This document shows, piece by piece, positions 33,847 through 42,572 of a stretch of 64,000 bases of DNA. The position numbers were made by a program, and so were the translations under genes. Every line of letters begins with the position of its first letter. The stretch's first letter is position 1. Origin of the DNA: Caldilineaceae bacterium (lineage in GTDB: Bacteria; Chloroflexota; Anaerolineae; Caldilineales; Caldilineaceae); assembly GCA_019637695.1 (NCBI GenBank), contig JAHBVG010000012.1, forward strand, positions 1 to 64,000, written 5' to 3'. The notes beneath the pieces were generated by a model that ran no database searches, was not told the origin of the DNA, and saw nothing but the letters and a program-made list of their open reading frames with translations.

Positions 33847-36778
33847 CAACATTCCCCACGGCGGCTGCCAGGTTCCGCCGATCCGGGTTAAGGCCCAGGC
33901 GCAGAAAGGCTTCGGCGCCATCCACCGATTGGATGGCTGCGCCGGGCGCTGCGTTTTTAACGCCGATCACAGAGAAGTAGCGTTCTCTCACAGCATCCAA
34001 TGTCAGATCTGCGCCGATGGTGCGGAGTTCCGCCATCGCCGCTTCGGTCAAAAAGTTCCATGCATCCCCACGGCTCGCCACGAGGACGGGATACCCGCCT
34101 GGGATCTGCGCCAGGAACTCGGCCAGCCGTGCGCTCTCGAACTCGTTGGCAGCAGTGTCGAAACCCTGCATCTCGACAACATCGCCGCGCTGAGGATGGA
34201 TCACCGTGACATTGACGCCGCGCCGCCCGGCGGAGGCGTTGACGGGTTGACCGGTTGCTTCCTCAAAGACAGAGATCCACGCGCCATCGGCAAAAGACTT
34301 CAACTCCACATCGGCCGGTAGCGTTGCGCCCGTTGCGCCAATCGACCGATCCCCGCCGAGGGCCTGGCGCGGGCTGATCGCATAGTTCCATCCCAGACAG
34401 AGTCGATTGACGGTGTTATGCAGAAGCGCTGCCGGCGCATCCCACGAGACAGTCTGCCAGTCGTTGATCAGATTCTGGGTTGCCAGCCGTTCGCCGTTGA
34501 TCCACGCGGTGACGGTCTGCGCCGCGCTGCCCGGGTAGTCGAATGGGCGGATCTGCGCATCCAGCCTATATTGTTTCGCTGCGTCGATCTGGCGTAAAGG
34601 GATGAGCAGGCAGCTTTCGGCATCTGTGGCCCAAACGGCAGGCAGGCCGTAGGGCGCGTCGATCTCAGCGGCGTCCCAGCCTTCGGCGCGATAGGGAAAG
34701 GTGCCTGGCTCGCCCAATGCCAGTTCAAAACGATCTTCGCCCGGCGACTGGACAACCCGATAGGCTTCGATACCATCGCCCGTCCAAAATGGCTGCGGCT
34801 CCAGCGGCAGCGTCGCCTTGAAAAAATCCCACGTCGCCTGCCACGTATCCACATAAGGGAAGCGCTGTTCGATGGGCGGCGTCAACAGCACGTAACCGAC
34901 GTTGTAAAGATAGAGCAGTTCCTCGGCCTGGGCTGCGGCAGCTTCGCCCAACTCCGGTGACGGTTCGCGGCCATTTTCCACCTCAATGATGGCCTGGAAG
35001 AAGGGAATGCGAGCGAAGTAGTCCATCTTAAAATCAGGGGCGCGGCTGATGTTGCCGCCCAGCATCGGTTTTTGATGCACCACCTGGTAGTACTGCAACA
35101 ACGTGCGTTCCGCGCCAAGTACGCCAAAACTGTTGCGCCATCCCAGCGGCGCGTGCATCACGCTCACCGGTGCAGGATCGGCGGCGATGATCTCGTAGAC
35201 GGCGGGCACACGGGCGTCGGAGAGGGGCAGCGGCAGGGCGAGATGCTCAAAGAGTAAAAGAGTAATGAGTAATGAGTAAAGAATGGGGGTTGCGACCTGG
35301 CGGGACAGGACTTTGCCCATTCTTAATTCATTATTCTTAATTTTTCCTAGAATCCAATAGATGGCGAAGCCAGCCAATACTGCCAGACCCAACATGAGCA
35401 GTACGCTGTTGCGGTTGGGGGCGCGGTTGGCTTTGATAATCGGGATGTAGTGGAGCAGCGCAAAGGGTAGCGGAAAGCTCGTCTCGACGCCGTCGAGGTC
35501 GAAGCGGTAGCGCCCGTTGATCTGCAAAAAAGGACCCAACGTAAAGAGGCCAAAGGTGAGGACGGTCCACCCCCAAATGGAGATGCGCCGTCGGTAGATC
35601 CACGCGCCGAGAAGGGCCAGCAGCATCGCCGTCCACCCCAAGAAGACGGTGTTGATGTCGCGGAAGCCGGTAGCGAGATCCCCCGGCAGCGTCCAATTCG
35701 TCAGCACCTGGCGCAGCGTGGGGATCAACTCGCCGCCGAAGATCGGATGGAGAACGGTGGGCGTGAACCAGCCCAACAGGTCCACGCTGAGCGGGATCGC
35801 CTCTCCCCATCCGCGCAACGAGTAATCATCGGTGAAGAATTGCACAAGGATCGGCACGAGGACGGGCGACCAAAGCGTAAAAGAAATCGCGCCGATGATG
35901 AGCAGGGCAGGGGCTAAAATACGTAATGCGTAATGCGTAATGCGTGGGGCGCTTCCCGATCCCCGATCCCCAGTCCCCAGTCCCCAGTCCTCAGTCCCCA
36001 GCTTCACCAGCACCACGATCACAGTAAAAATCGCTAAAAAGAGGGCGGTGATCATTTCGGCAAGACCGTTGAAGGCGAAGAAGATGCCGGCGAGGAGGGC
36101 AGCGCGGCGGCGATGGGATGGCGACAGATCCCCGTCCAGGCTACGTAGGAGCGTTAAGGCATAGAAAGGGATCCACTGGGTCGTCACCATGTCATAGTGA
36201 CCCAACGCAGCGTAGATCGCCCGATTCGAAGCAAAGGCGTAGAGGATCCCCGCGGCGAGGGCTGCCAGCATTGCGAATTGCGGATTGCGAATTGCGGGAC
36301 TGGGGTGGATGGTACCCGATTGGGGAGCGTCAAGACGATGAACGCCCAATCTCCGGTCCCCGATCCCCAATCCCCAATCCCTTTGCAGCAGATACCGCAC
36401 CAGCAAAAAGGTCCCGTACCCGCTTAAAATGGTACTGAGAAGGATGGTGATGTTGCTGGCAAAGACGAGACCGACGGCGACGTGTAACGGTTGGGCGATC
36501 AGCGCGTTGAAGAAGTTATAGGTGTAGAGGATCAGATCGATACCCAGCGGATAGTAGATCAGATCCGAGTGCAGCGGGCTGCTCAGGTTGTCAATGGCGG
36601 CATGTTTGAAATACCAGATGTTCCACAAAAAAGTGGATTCGTCAAAGGCCCACTGTGCTACGCCAGGCACCCAGCCGAAGATCCGCAACGCCAGCGGCCA
36701 GGAGAGGATCAACGTCAGAATGGTAAAGAGGCCGAGGACCAACGCGTGGAGTGAACTACGAGTGATTTTTGTCTGCAT
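33833..36778 (-). CDS. Large GT-C-like membrane protein with several repeat-encoded segments
   Basis: A 981-residue protein. The N-terminal 520 residues are polytopic (about 12 hydrophobic segments) and resemble bacterial GT-C or O-mannosyltransferase-like proteins, with an acidic first loop (WAFDESTFLWNIWYFKHA). The remainder is a soluble, probably extracytoplasmic domain with jelly-roll-like strands. At least four stretches come from heptamers: [20 protein letters not shown] followed by RITHYALRI, a piece of ILYSLLITLLL, and the last residues before the stop. Function is inferred from the neighbouring polyprenol-sugar synthase. TTG just before the chosen ATG is an alternative start. Confidence 0.65.
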   Translation of the reverse strand: MQTKITRSSLHALVLGLFTILTLILSWPLALRIFGWVPGVAQWAFDESTFLWNIWYFKHAAIDNLSSPLHSDLIYYPLGIDLILYTYNFFNALIAQPLHVAVGLVFASNITILLSTILSGYGTFLLVRYLLQRDWGLGIGDRRLGVHRLDAPQSGTIHPSPAIRNPQFAMLAALAAGILYAFASNRAIYAALGHYDMVTTQWIPFYALTLLRSLDGDLSPSHRRRAALLAGIFFAFNGLAEMITALFLAIFTVIVVLVKLGTEDWGLGTGDRGSGSAPRITHYALRILAPALLIIGAISFTLWSPVLVPILVQFFTDDYSLRGWGEAIPLSVDLLGWFTPTVLHPIFGGELIPTLRQVLTNWTLPGDLATGFRDINTVFLGWTAMLLALLGAWIYRRRISIWGWTVLTFGLFTLGPFLQINGRYRFDLDGVETSFPLPFALLHYIPIIKANRAPNRNSVLLMLGLAVLAGFAIYWILGKIKNNELRMGKVLSRQVATPILYSLLITLLLFEHLALPLPLSDARVPAVYEIIAADPAPVSVMHAPLGWRNSFGVLGAERTLLQYYQVVHQKPMLGGNISRAPDFKMDYFARIPFFQAIIEVENGREPSPELGEAAAAQAEELLYLYNVGYVLLTPPIEQRFPYVDTWQATWDFFKATLPLEPQPFWTGDGIEAYRVVQSPGEDRFELALGEPGTFPYRAEGWDAAEIDAPYGLPAVWATDAESCLLIPLRQIDAAKQYRLDAQIRPFDYPGSAAQTVTAWINGERLATQNLINDWQTVSWDAPAALLHNTVNRLCLGWNYAISPRQALGGDRSIGATGATLPADVELKSFADGAWISVFEEATGQPVNASAGRRGVNVTVIHPQRGDVVEMQGFDTAANEFESARLAEFLAQIPGGYPVLVASRGDAWNFLTEAAMAELRTIGADLTLDAVRERYFSVIGVKNAAPGAAIQSVDGAEAFLRLGLNPDRRNLAAAVGNVVIGD
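35252..35345. repeat. GAGTAAT heptamers within a membrane helix of the GT-C-like gene
   Basis: AAGAGTAATGAGTAATGAGTAA, read on the coding strand as CTCATTA units, gives hydrophobic SLLITLL residues. A second AATTCATTATTCTTAAT piece follows at about 35320-35345. Only the stop-free orientation is found inside the gene. Confidence 0.7.
35917..36003. repeat. TAATGCG and CCCCAGT arrays inside the GT-C-like gene
   Basis: Four TAATGCG units are followed by about nine CCCCGAT/CCCCAGT units. The coding strand reads RITHYAL from CGCATTA and DWGLGTGD from the other array. Confidence 0.88.
36270..36392. repeat. ATTGCGA and CCCCAAT arrays inside the GT-C-like gene
   Basis: ATTGCGAATTGCGGATTGCG is followed, after a short unique part, by CCCCGATCCCCAATCCCC. 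They encode the WGLGIGDRR ... AIRNPQFAML stretch between two membrane helices. Confidence 0.8.
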
Positions 36779-36814
36779 CAATACAGTTACTCGGATTGGT
36801 TGTGAAGCTTAATA

Positions 36815-37582
36815 TCAGTGTGCGGGTTTCTCCGCAATACAGAGAACGCTGGTGCCGAAGGGCAGGCTCGTGCGCTCGACCAGTTCCGCTTCGAGCCAGC
36901 CCACGCCGTGCAGGATGATATTGGCCGGTTCGGGCGTCGGCTCCATCTCAACCTGATAGACTTCCTCTTCCTCGGTCAGGTGAGGACTCTCCAACTGGGG
37001 CGAGCCAGGACGCAGCAAGCGCACGCCGGCAATCAGCGGAAAGACGAAGAAGTTGTTGTAGCTGGCGCGTTTGACGCGGAAGCCGCACATTGCCAACTTC
37101 AGGCGAAGTTCGTTGACGGTGTAACGTCGTTTGTGATCGTTGATCACATCATTGTAGCTCCACAGCCACATATACGCAGGGACGGTGATCATGATTTTGC
37201 CGCCCGGCTTGAGTACACGCAGCGCCTCGGCAAAGACGCCCAGTTCATCGTCGATGTGTTCCACCGTATCGAGCAGCGCCACCAGATCGAAGGTGTTGTT
37301 GGCGAAGGGCAGCTCCGTCCCCGATCCCTGAGATGTGGTCAACGCCCGCGCCTTCGCCACCGGCAGCGGACGGGCATTATAGTCGATCCCGATCACTTTG
37401 CCATAATGGGCGAGGTGATGGGCCATGTTGCCCGCGCCGCCGCCCACATCAAGGATGCGCCGATCCTGACCTGGGGTGGATGCTCCTAATTCGGCGTCGA
37501 GATATTTCAAGATCGCTCGCGTCCGGCTGGCGAACCACCAATGTTTGTCCTCTTCGAGAACGGTCAATACGGGGGTTGGCAT
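36815..37582 (-). CDS. Class I SAM-dependent methyltransferase
   Basis: A 255-residue methyltransferase. Motif I is [15 protein letters not shown] near residue 43, followed by [32 protein letters not shown] and [18 protein letters not shown]. The N-terminal [15 protein letters not shown] resembles methyltransferases of glycan and lipid loci, where the WWF..R segment is common. The neighbouring polyprenol-sugar and GT-C-like genes fit a surface-glycan role; substrate unknown. The start lies 5 bp beyond the end of the broken HepT-like gene. Confidence 0.85.
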   Translation of the reverse strand: MPTPVLTVLEEDKHWWFASRTRAILKYLDAELGASTPGQDRRILDVGGGAGNMAHHLAHYGKVIGIDYNARPLPVAKARALTTSQGSGTELPFANNTFDLVALLDTVEHIDDELGVFAEALRVLKPGGKIMITVPAYMWLWSYNDVINDHKRRYTVNELRLKLAMCGFRVKRASYNNFFVFPLIAGVRLLRPGSPQLESPHLTEEEEVYQVEMEPTPEPANIILHGVGWLEAELVERTSLPFGTSVLCIAEKPAH

Positions 37583-37586
37583 GCTT

Positions 37587-37940
37587 CTATGGTCTTCCTT
37601 TCAAGACCTGCCGCAACTCTTCGATCAAGGGCGGCAGGTCGGTAACAACGGTATTCCATACTCGTTCGGTGTCAATATCAAAGTAGCCGTGGATCAGACG
37701 ATTTCGCATGGCTACAATAGCACGCTAGGGAATGTCCTTTATATGCGACTGTGTATCTGGCGAAATTCGAGAAGCCGCCCCTCCTACAATTTCAATACAT
37801 TTCACCAGAGAAAGCGCTAACATCCGATTCTGGGCAAGATCCACTTCTGCTTGCCCAGCCATAAAGAATTGGGCTCCCAAGGCTGCATCTAACATGTGTT
37901 GTAGACGAATCCGATCCGACTCAGGCAGTGTAAAACTCAC
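37587..37940 (-). pseudogene. HepT-like (DUF86) gene interrupted by an in-frame TAG
   Basis: The frame begins GTG with SFTLPESDRIRLQHMLDAALGAQFF and contains the HepT core ALSLVKCIEIVGGAASRIS. At 37727-37725 a TAG follows DIP, where HepT/DUF86 proteins have IPW. Beyond it the same frame continues RAIVAMRNRLIHGYFDID, including the catalytic RNxxxH motif, to a natural stop. A single TGG to TAG change therefore cuts off the toxin active site. It overlaps the MNT gene by 20 bp. Either a disarmed toxin or a base error; the second such Trp-to-amber change in the window. Confidence 0.85.
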
Positions 37941-38262
37941 GAGCAGACTCTTTCACCTGGTTGCGAAAGTAACGGCTCAACTCGGCTGTTGTGGGCAGAT
38001 CGACATCACGACCCAATAACTTGGCGATCTCCAATTCGATCTTTGCAAGGCCGATTAGCCCGATACGGTTGCCTGATTCAAATTCGACCAAAAGATCGAT
38101 ATCACTCTCATCAGAGAAGTCTTCTCGCAATGCAGAGCCAAAGATTGAGAGATGGACAATGCCGTTCTCTGCGTAGATCTGGGCAAGTCTACTTTTCACA
38201 TTTGACTTTTTCAGAACGGGCAAACGATCCAATATAGCTGCATCAAGTGGAAAGGCTTTCAT
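37921..38262 (-). CDS. MNT-type nucleotidyltransferase (HepT antitoxin)
   Basis: A 113-residue minimal nucleotidyltransferase with the motif IFGSALREDFSDESDIDLLVEF (GS...DxD) and a third acidic residue in GRDVDLPTTAEL. It is the partner of the broken HepT-like gene just downstream and overlaps it. In known pairs MNT AMPylates HepT. The pair arrangement (MNT first, overlapping HepT) matches the one at 28.1-28.9 kb, but the two MNT proteins are not obviously recent duplicates. Confidence 0.88.
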   Translation of the reverse strand: MKAFPLDAAILDRLPVLKKSNVKSRLAQIYAENGIVHLSIFGSALREDFSDESDIDLLVEFESGNRIGLIGLAKIELEIAKLLGRDVDLPTTAELSRYFRNQVKESAREFYTA

Positions 38263-38265
38263 CGT

Positions 38266-39081
38266 TCAATTCTCCTTCCGTTCAAAATAGCTCGCCCATA
38301 CCGGCAGATTTCTGCGTAGACACCAGTTCTCCCGATGCGTCACGGCATAGGATCCAATCCGATCAGCCAGAATTGGCTGGTGTTGGGTAAAGGCTGGGTG
38401 ATTGCCGACGAGATGACGAACCAATTCGTTGTACTGTTCCACGTCGCTTTTGAAGTGGAGGAGCGCGCCGGCGCGCAATTTAACAGCCAGCAGATCGACA
38501 AAAGGCGGCGAGAAGAGCCGTTTGATCTTGTGTTGTTCCTTCCACCACGGGTCGGGGAAGAGGACATGGATGGCGTCCACACGGCCATCATCGATGACGG
38601 CAGGTAAATTGACGCGGGCATCGTCGTCGCTGATCCACAGATTGGACAGGTTGAGCCGATCCACGCGATCGAGGGCGAGGCGAGCGGCTTTGGTCCTCAC
38701 TTCGTAGCCGATGAAGAGCCGATCCGGATGGCGGCGCGCCCGATCCAAAATAAAATCGCCGCGGCCAAACCCGATCTCTATTTCCAATGGTCGGTCGCTC
38801 GCCAATGCAGCGCGCAACCGTTCCCCATTCCAGCCACGATCATCCCCTAACGCAAAGGCGCGGAAAAAGGGACGGTTCAAGCCCCAATCGGGCAACCGCT
38901 CGTGGCCCGGCCGGTGCAGCGGATGGCCGCCGATCAGTCCTTTGCCTGCCGTCCAATCGGCGTAAAGTTGCTGGCATTCCTCGTCGCTGAGTTCTTCCCA
39001 GGCGAAGTCCATGCGCCCTTGCGAAAAGGAGACCGCATGATAATCCAGGATAGGAGTATGTTTTCCCTGATCTTCATGCAT
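38266..39081 (-). CDS. trmB: tRNA (guanine-N7-)-methyltransferase
   Basis: A 271-residue TrmB-family enzyme that methylates G46 of tRNA. Motif I is [14 protein letters not shown], followed by [15 protein letters not shown], and the family-specific [21 protein letters not shown] segment is intact. The C-terminal [12 protein letters not shown] also fits. The first 60 residues are an extension before the conserved core; a shorter start at MDFAWEEL is possible, as no strong ribosome site precedes the chosen ATG. Confidence 0.92.
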   Translation of the reverse strand: MHEDQGKHTPILDYHAVSFSQGRMDFAWEELSDEECQQLYADWTAGKGLIGGHPLHRPGHERLPDWGLNRPFFRAFALGDDRGWNGERLRAALASDRPLEIEIGFGRGDFILDRARRHPDRLFIGYEVRTKAARLALDRVDRLNLSNLWISDDDARVNLPAVIDDGRVDAIHVLFPDPWWKEQHKIKRLFSPPFVDLLAVKLRAGALLHFKSDVEQYNELVRHLVGNHPAFTQHQPILADRIGSYAVTHRENWCLRRNLPVWASYFERKEN

Positions 39082-39084
39082 GGT

Positions 39085-40176
39085 TCAACTGTTCATCGAA
39101 GTTGAACTGTCTTTGCCAGGTTCGTCAGAGGTCAGCGCCAGCGCCGTTGTCATCTGTTCCAACTCTTTTTTCAGCGCTTCAAAACCAGCCGGGTCAATCC
39201 CGGTTGCTGTGGTGATGACGCTCCAATCTACACCTGCCGCCAACAGGCTCTCAATTGTATGGACTTTGCCTTTAATCTCGCCCAGTCGCAAACCTTCTTG
39301 TTGGCCTTCTTGACGGCCCTCTTGACGGCCCTCTTGACGGCCTTCTTGACGGCCTTCTTGACGGCCTTCTTGACGGCCTTCTTGACGGCCCTTCTCTTCG
39401 CCTTGTTGTAACAACTCCTCGGCATAGGTCAACATATCGCCTCCAATGTTGGTTTCAAACTGCCGCACACTCTCTGCAAAGTCCTGCACCAGCCGCCGCT
39501 CCTGCGTCGCCAGAAGATAGACCACGAAGACGCGCACATAATCCGCGCCGCCTGTCTTCGTCACCTGGGCCAGCAGCCGCGCCGCTTCTCGCAACAACTC
39601 GCGCACCGGCTCGTGGAAGGCTGCCATCATCAGCAGTTGCGCCACCTGAGCCTTCAGCCCACCCTGAATCTGCTCCGGCGGTAGTTCGGACTGATCCACC
39701 AGCAGATGGGCGAAGCGGAGGATGAAGCTGTACGCCCCCATCTCCTCGTCGAAGAGGTCGGCGAACTCGGTGGAGTGTTGCCAACGGCGGCGGCCTTGAT
39801 AGAAGACCAGCGGCACAATCGGGCGTAGCCTCTCCTGCTCTGGATACTCCTTGAAGGACTCATCCCAGATGCGGCACATGTACTTGAGCAGCCGAAAGCG
39901 CATCCAGCGATCCGGCGTGGACTGATGCTCGAACAGCAGATAAAGATAGAGGGGTTCGCCGGTTCCCTGTCGTCCCACTGTGTAGAGCAGGTCCGATTCG
40001 CTGTTGCGCAGGGCGTCGTCCACGAAGCTGGTCTCCACCAGTGTCAGCGTGGACCACTCCAGCCGCTCGCTGAGGGCAGCGGGCAGGTGGGCACGCAGGA
40101 AGCTCTCCGCCTCCTCGGTATCCGAGAAGACTGTGCGGAAGAGCTTATCGTGTGGTTGCTGCCTGCCCATGGACAT
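39085..40176 (-). CDS. Rpn-family PD-(D/E)XK nuclease / transposase-like protein
   Basis: A 363-residue protein of the recombination-promoting nuclease (RpnA-like, formerly transposase_31) family. The N-terminus MSMGRQQPHDKLFRTVFSD is characteristic. The nuclease core shows SESDLLYTV and YLYLLFEHQS (D...ExQ), then RLRPIVPLVFYQG. A low-complexity (GRQE)n segment near residue 275 is encoded by 12-bp repeats. AGGG lies 6 bp before this ATG, which also avoids overlap with the upstream Mrr-like gene. Rpn proteins promote RecA-independent recombination in E. coli and have been linked to phage defence. Confidence 0.85.
   Translation of the reverse strand: MSMGRQQPHDKLFRTVFSDTEEAESFLRAHLPAALSERLEWSTLTLVETSFVDDALRNSESDLLYTVGRQGTGEPLYLYLLFEHQSTPDRWMRFRLLKYMCRIWDESFKEYPEQERLRPIVPLVFYQGRRRWQHSTEFADLFDEEMGAYSFILRFAHLLVDQSELPPEQIQGGLKAQVAQLLMMAAFHEPVRELLREAARLLAQVTKTGGADYVRVFVVYLLATQERRLVQDFAESVRQFETNIGGDMLTYAEELLQQGEEKGRQEGRQEGRQEGRQEGRQEGRQEGRQEGQQEGLRLGEIKGKVHTIESLLAAGVDWSVITTATGIDPAGFEALKKELEQMTTALALTSDEPGKDSSTSMNS
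39300..39394. repeat. 12-bp tandem repeats coding for GRQE
   Basis: About eight near-identical CTTCTTGACGGC units encode (GRQE)n on the minus strand. Period 12 keeps the frame, so unit number can change without breaking the gene. Confidence 0.9.
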
Positions 40177-40187
40177 AGAAATCCCTG

Positions 40188-40772
40188 TTATCCTCGCTGA
40201 AAAATCAGGATCCACTCAGCCAACTGATCCCGATCCACCAGTTCGCAGCCAGTGGAACGGGCCAGTTCTTTGGCGCTGGCTGTAAAATAGCTGTTGGTCA
40301 CCACCATCGCCGCGTCGCAGTTGAAGTGATATTTGCCTGCCACGGCGTCGCTGATCGCCCGCCGCGACACATTGCCCTTGTAGCGCTTCACCTGCACAGC
40401 ATAGCGGACAGAGCCGCGCGTTGCCAGAATATCTACGCCGAAATCTCGCGAGCCACGCACGTTGTGGACCTTCCGATACCCCTGATGTTCCATCAGACGG
40501 CAGACGTACTGCTCAAAATCTAACCCGTCCATAAAGTCCACATCGGCCAGGCGGATCGCTCGCAGTCGCCGGTAGCGGTTGCGCAGCCAAAAGATGATGA
40601 GCGCGCCGCCGAAGATCAGCAACACAATCAGCCCTATGGTAATGCTGAGGGTGACGCCGCCCACCGGCAGCCGCGCCGTGATCAGATGACCGACCCCCCA
40701 GGCGATGCCATAAGTGAGGATCATCAAGAGGAGGACGCCTTCAACGCGCCGCCGTTGAAACCGCAGTCGCAA
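40188..40772 (-). CDS. Membrane-anchored Mrr-like restriction endonuclease domain protein
   Basis: A 194-residue protein with two N-terminal hydrophobic segments (VLLLMILTYGIAWGVGHLI and LSITIGLIVLLIFGGALIIFWL). An Mrr_cat-type domain follows, with the nuclease motif SRDFGVDILA...YAVQVKRYKG (D...QxK) and FEQYVCRLMEHQGYRKV. Membrane-bound Mrr-like proteins are often solitary and their targets unknown. It is 12 bp upstream of the Rpn-family gene on the same strand, making a tandem nuclease-like pair. Confidence 0.85.
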   Translation of the reverse strand: MRLRFQRRRVEGVLLLMILTYGIAWGVGHLITARLPVGGVTLSITIGLIVLLIFGGALIIFWLRNRYRRLRAIRLADVDFMDGLDFEQYVCRLMEHQGYRKVHNVRGSRDFGVDILATRGSVRYAVQVKRYKGNVSRRAISDAVAGKYHFNCDAAMVVTNSYFTASAKELARSTGCELVDRDQLAEWILIFQRG

Positions 40773-40777
40773 CCAGC

Positions 40778-42133
40778 CTAAAGCGCGAATGAGGACGCCT
40801 CCAAACGCCGGGCGATGGTTTTCTTTACCACATCGGGGTCGGGCGGCAGATAGACGAGCGGATTGGCAAATTGACTTTCCACCTCGGCCAGCGTCCCCTC
40901 GTGATAGCCCACTTTAAAGGGCGTAAACTTGAGGCCATGCGCGGTGCTGATCACCACCACTCGATCATTGCGTTGGACAAGTCCCTGACTGCGCAACTTG
41001 TAAAGGACCGCCAGCGCCGTCCCCGTGTGTGGACAGGTGTACATGCCGGTGAGATCGGCCATCGTCGCCGCCTCGGCCATCTCGTGCTCGGTGGCCTGTT
41101 CCACCAACCCACCCGATTCGATCACCGCCTGTACTGCTTTGTCGTAGCTCACCGGGTCGCCAATGCGGATGGCCGAAGCCAGCGTCTCGCTCGATTGGAT
41201 CGTCACCTTTTCGGTGAAGCCGTTTTTGTAGCTCAGATAGAATGGATTTGCCTTCTCGGCCTGTGCCGCCACCAACCGCGGCATCTTGTCGGTGATCCCC
41301 AGATCCATGAGCAGTTTGAGTCCTTTGTAGAGCGCGCTGATGTTGCCCAGGTTGCCCACAGGGATAATGATCCAATCGGGAACCTCCCAATCGAACTGCT
41401 GCACGATCTCGATACCCACGGTCTTCTGGCCTTCGATGCGTAAGCTGTTCATCGAGTTAGCCAGGTAGATCGTGTTGTCTTCGGTTACCTCGCGGACCAC
41501 GCGCATACAGCCATCGAAATCCGTATCCAACGCAAGGACGTGCGCGCCGTTGGCGATGGGCTGGATCAACTGCGCCGGGCTGACCTTCCCCTGCGGCAGG
41601 AAGATGATGGCCGGGATGCCAGCAGCGGCGGCATAGGCGGCGAGGGCGGCGCTGGTGTCCCCCGTGCTGGCGCAAGAGACGGCGCGCACCGGCTTGCCCA
41701 TGGTCATCATCTGTTTGACAACGCTGACAAGGACGGTCATGCCCAGATCTTTGAAGCTGCCTGTGTGGCTATTGCCGCAGAGCTTGACCCAGAGTTCAGG
41801 CAGATCAAGCTGTTTGCCCAGCCGTTCCGCCCAGAAGAGGTTGGAGTTCCCCTCGTACATGCTGACGATGTTTGCATCGTCGATGGTGGGGATCACCCAT
41901 TCCTTCTTGCCCCAGACGCCGCTGCCATAGGGCCAGGACGTTGCGCCCACACGGCTCTCGAAGAGCGCCTTCCACTCGGCGGCGGATCGTCCGCGCAGTG
42001 CGTCCACGTCGTGGGCCACTTCCAAAAGACCGCCGCAGGTGGGGCAGGTGTAGATCACATCGTAGATAGACCACTCGCCGGGGCAGCCCCGGAAACAACG
42101 AAACGCGACATGATAGCCTTTCATCTCAGCCAT
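40778..42133 (-). CDS. thrC: Threonine synthase
   Basis: A 451-residue fold-type II PLP enzyme making threonine from O-phosphohomoserine. An N-terminal zinc-ribbon-like part (CFRGCPG, CPTCGG) precedes [14 protein letters not shown] and the PLP lysine segment [27 protein letters not shown] binds the phosphate, and [17 protein letters not shown] follows. The start is set at [11 protein letters not shown]; an in-frame TTG lies 5 codons up. Unlike the paralogue at 9.7-11.1 kb it has no repeat insertion and full family spacing, so this is likely the main enzyme. Confidence 0.92.
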   Translation of the reverse strand: MAEMKGYHVAFRCFRGCPGEWSIYDVIYTCPTCGGLLEVAHDVDALRGRSAAEWKALFESRVGATSWPYGSGVWGKKEWVIPTIDDANIVSMYEGNSNLFWAERLGKQLDLPELWVKLCGNSHTGSFKDLGMTVLVSVVKQMMTMGKPVRAVSCASTGDTSAALAAYAAAAGIPAIIFLPQGKVSPAQLIQPIANGAHVLALDTDFDGCMRVVREVTEDNTIYLANSMNSLRIEGQKTVGIEIVQQFDWEVPDWIIIPVGNLGNISALYKGLKLLMDLGITDKMPRLVAAQAEKANPFYLSYKNGFTEKVTIQSSETLASAIRIGDPVSYDKAVQAVIESGGLVEQATEHEMAEAATMADLTGMYTCPHTGTALAVLYKLRSQGLVQRNDRVVVISTAHGLKFTPFKVGYHEGTLAEVESQFANPLVYLPPDPDVVKKTIARRLEASSFAL

Positions 42134-42196
42134 TTCTTTCAACGCCAAAGCGAGAGGGCGCGTCCATTCGCCCGGTGAATGAGAACAGTATTGGGG

Positions 42197-42446
42197 TTAT
42201 TCTATCACAGGAGAAGAGAGGGAACGAAAGCAGGGCGTAGCGTGTGGGGTGGGGGAGGCGAGGACTCTGCGATAGTGGCCCATGTCCATCACCGCGTCCA
42301 CTTCACCACGAAGCGTGGACCCATTGGCGCCGCCGTCCGTGACAACGAGATCCTTCGGGCGGATGGCAACGGTGGGGTCGCCCGCTTTGAGCCTCCCGGC
42401 GGCAGCCAAAGTGTTTGGTTACATTTTGCAGAGTCAGCATCGTCAT
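42197..42446 (-). pseudogene. Remnant of an ABC importer ATPase with internal deletion
   Basis: The start region MTMLTLQNVTKHFG has a ribosome-binding site (AGGGAGA) and is the typical N-terminus of a MalK/PotA-type ATPase. In another frame the same strand then continues KAGDPTVAIRPKDLVV and LRGEVDAVMDMGHYRRVL, the C-terminal TOBE-like domain. Everything between (Walker A to switch region, roughly 230-250 codons) is missing. This explains most of the 424-bp gap between thrC and the lactonase-like gene. Confidence 0.65.
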
Positions 42447-42572
42447 TCCATTCTCCCTAGACAGCGAAGTCAGATCCAAATACGAATAGAGCCAATAGCA
42501 CCTATCCGGCTTTTTTGTTATACTGCGGGCAGGTTTAACGACATGGGATAGACTTATCAAGGATGAGGCAAT

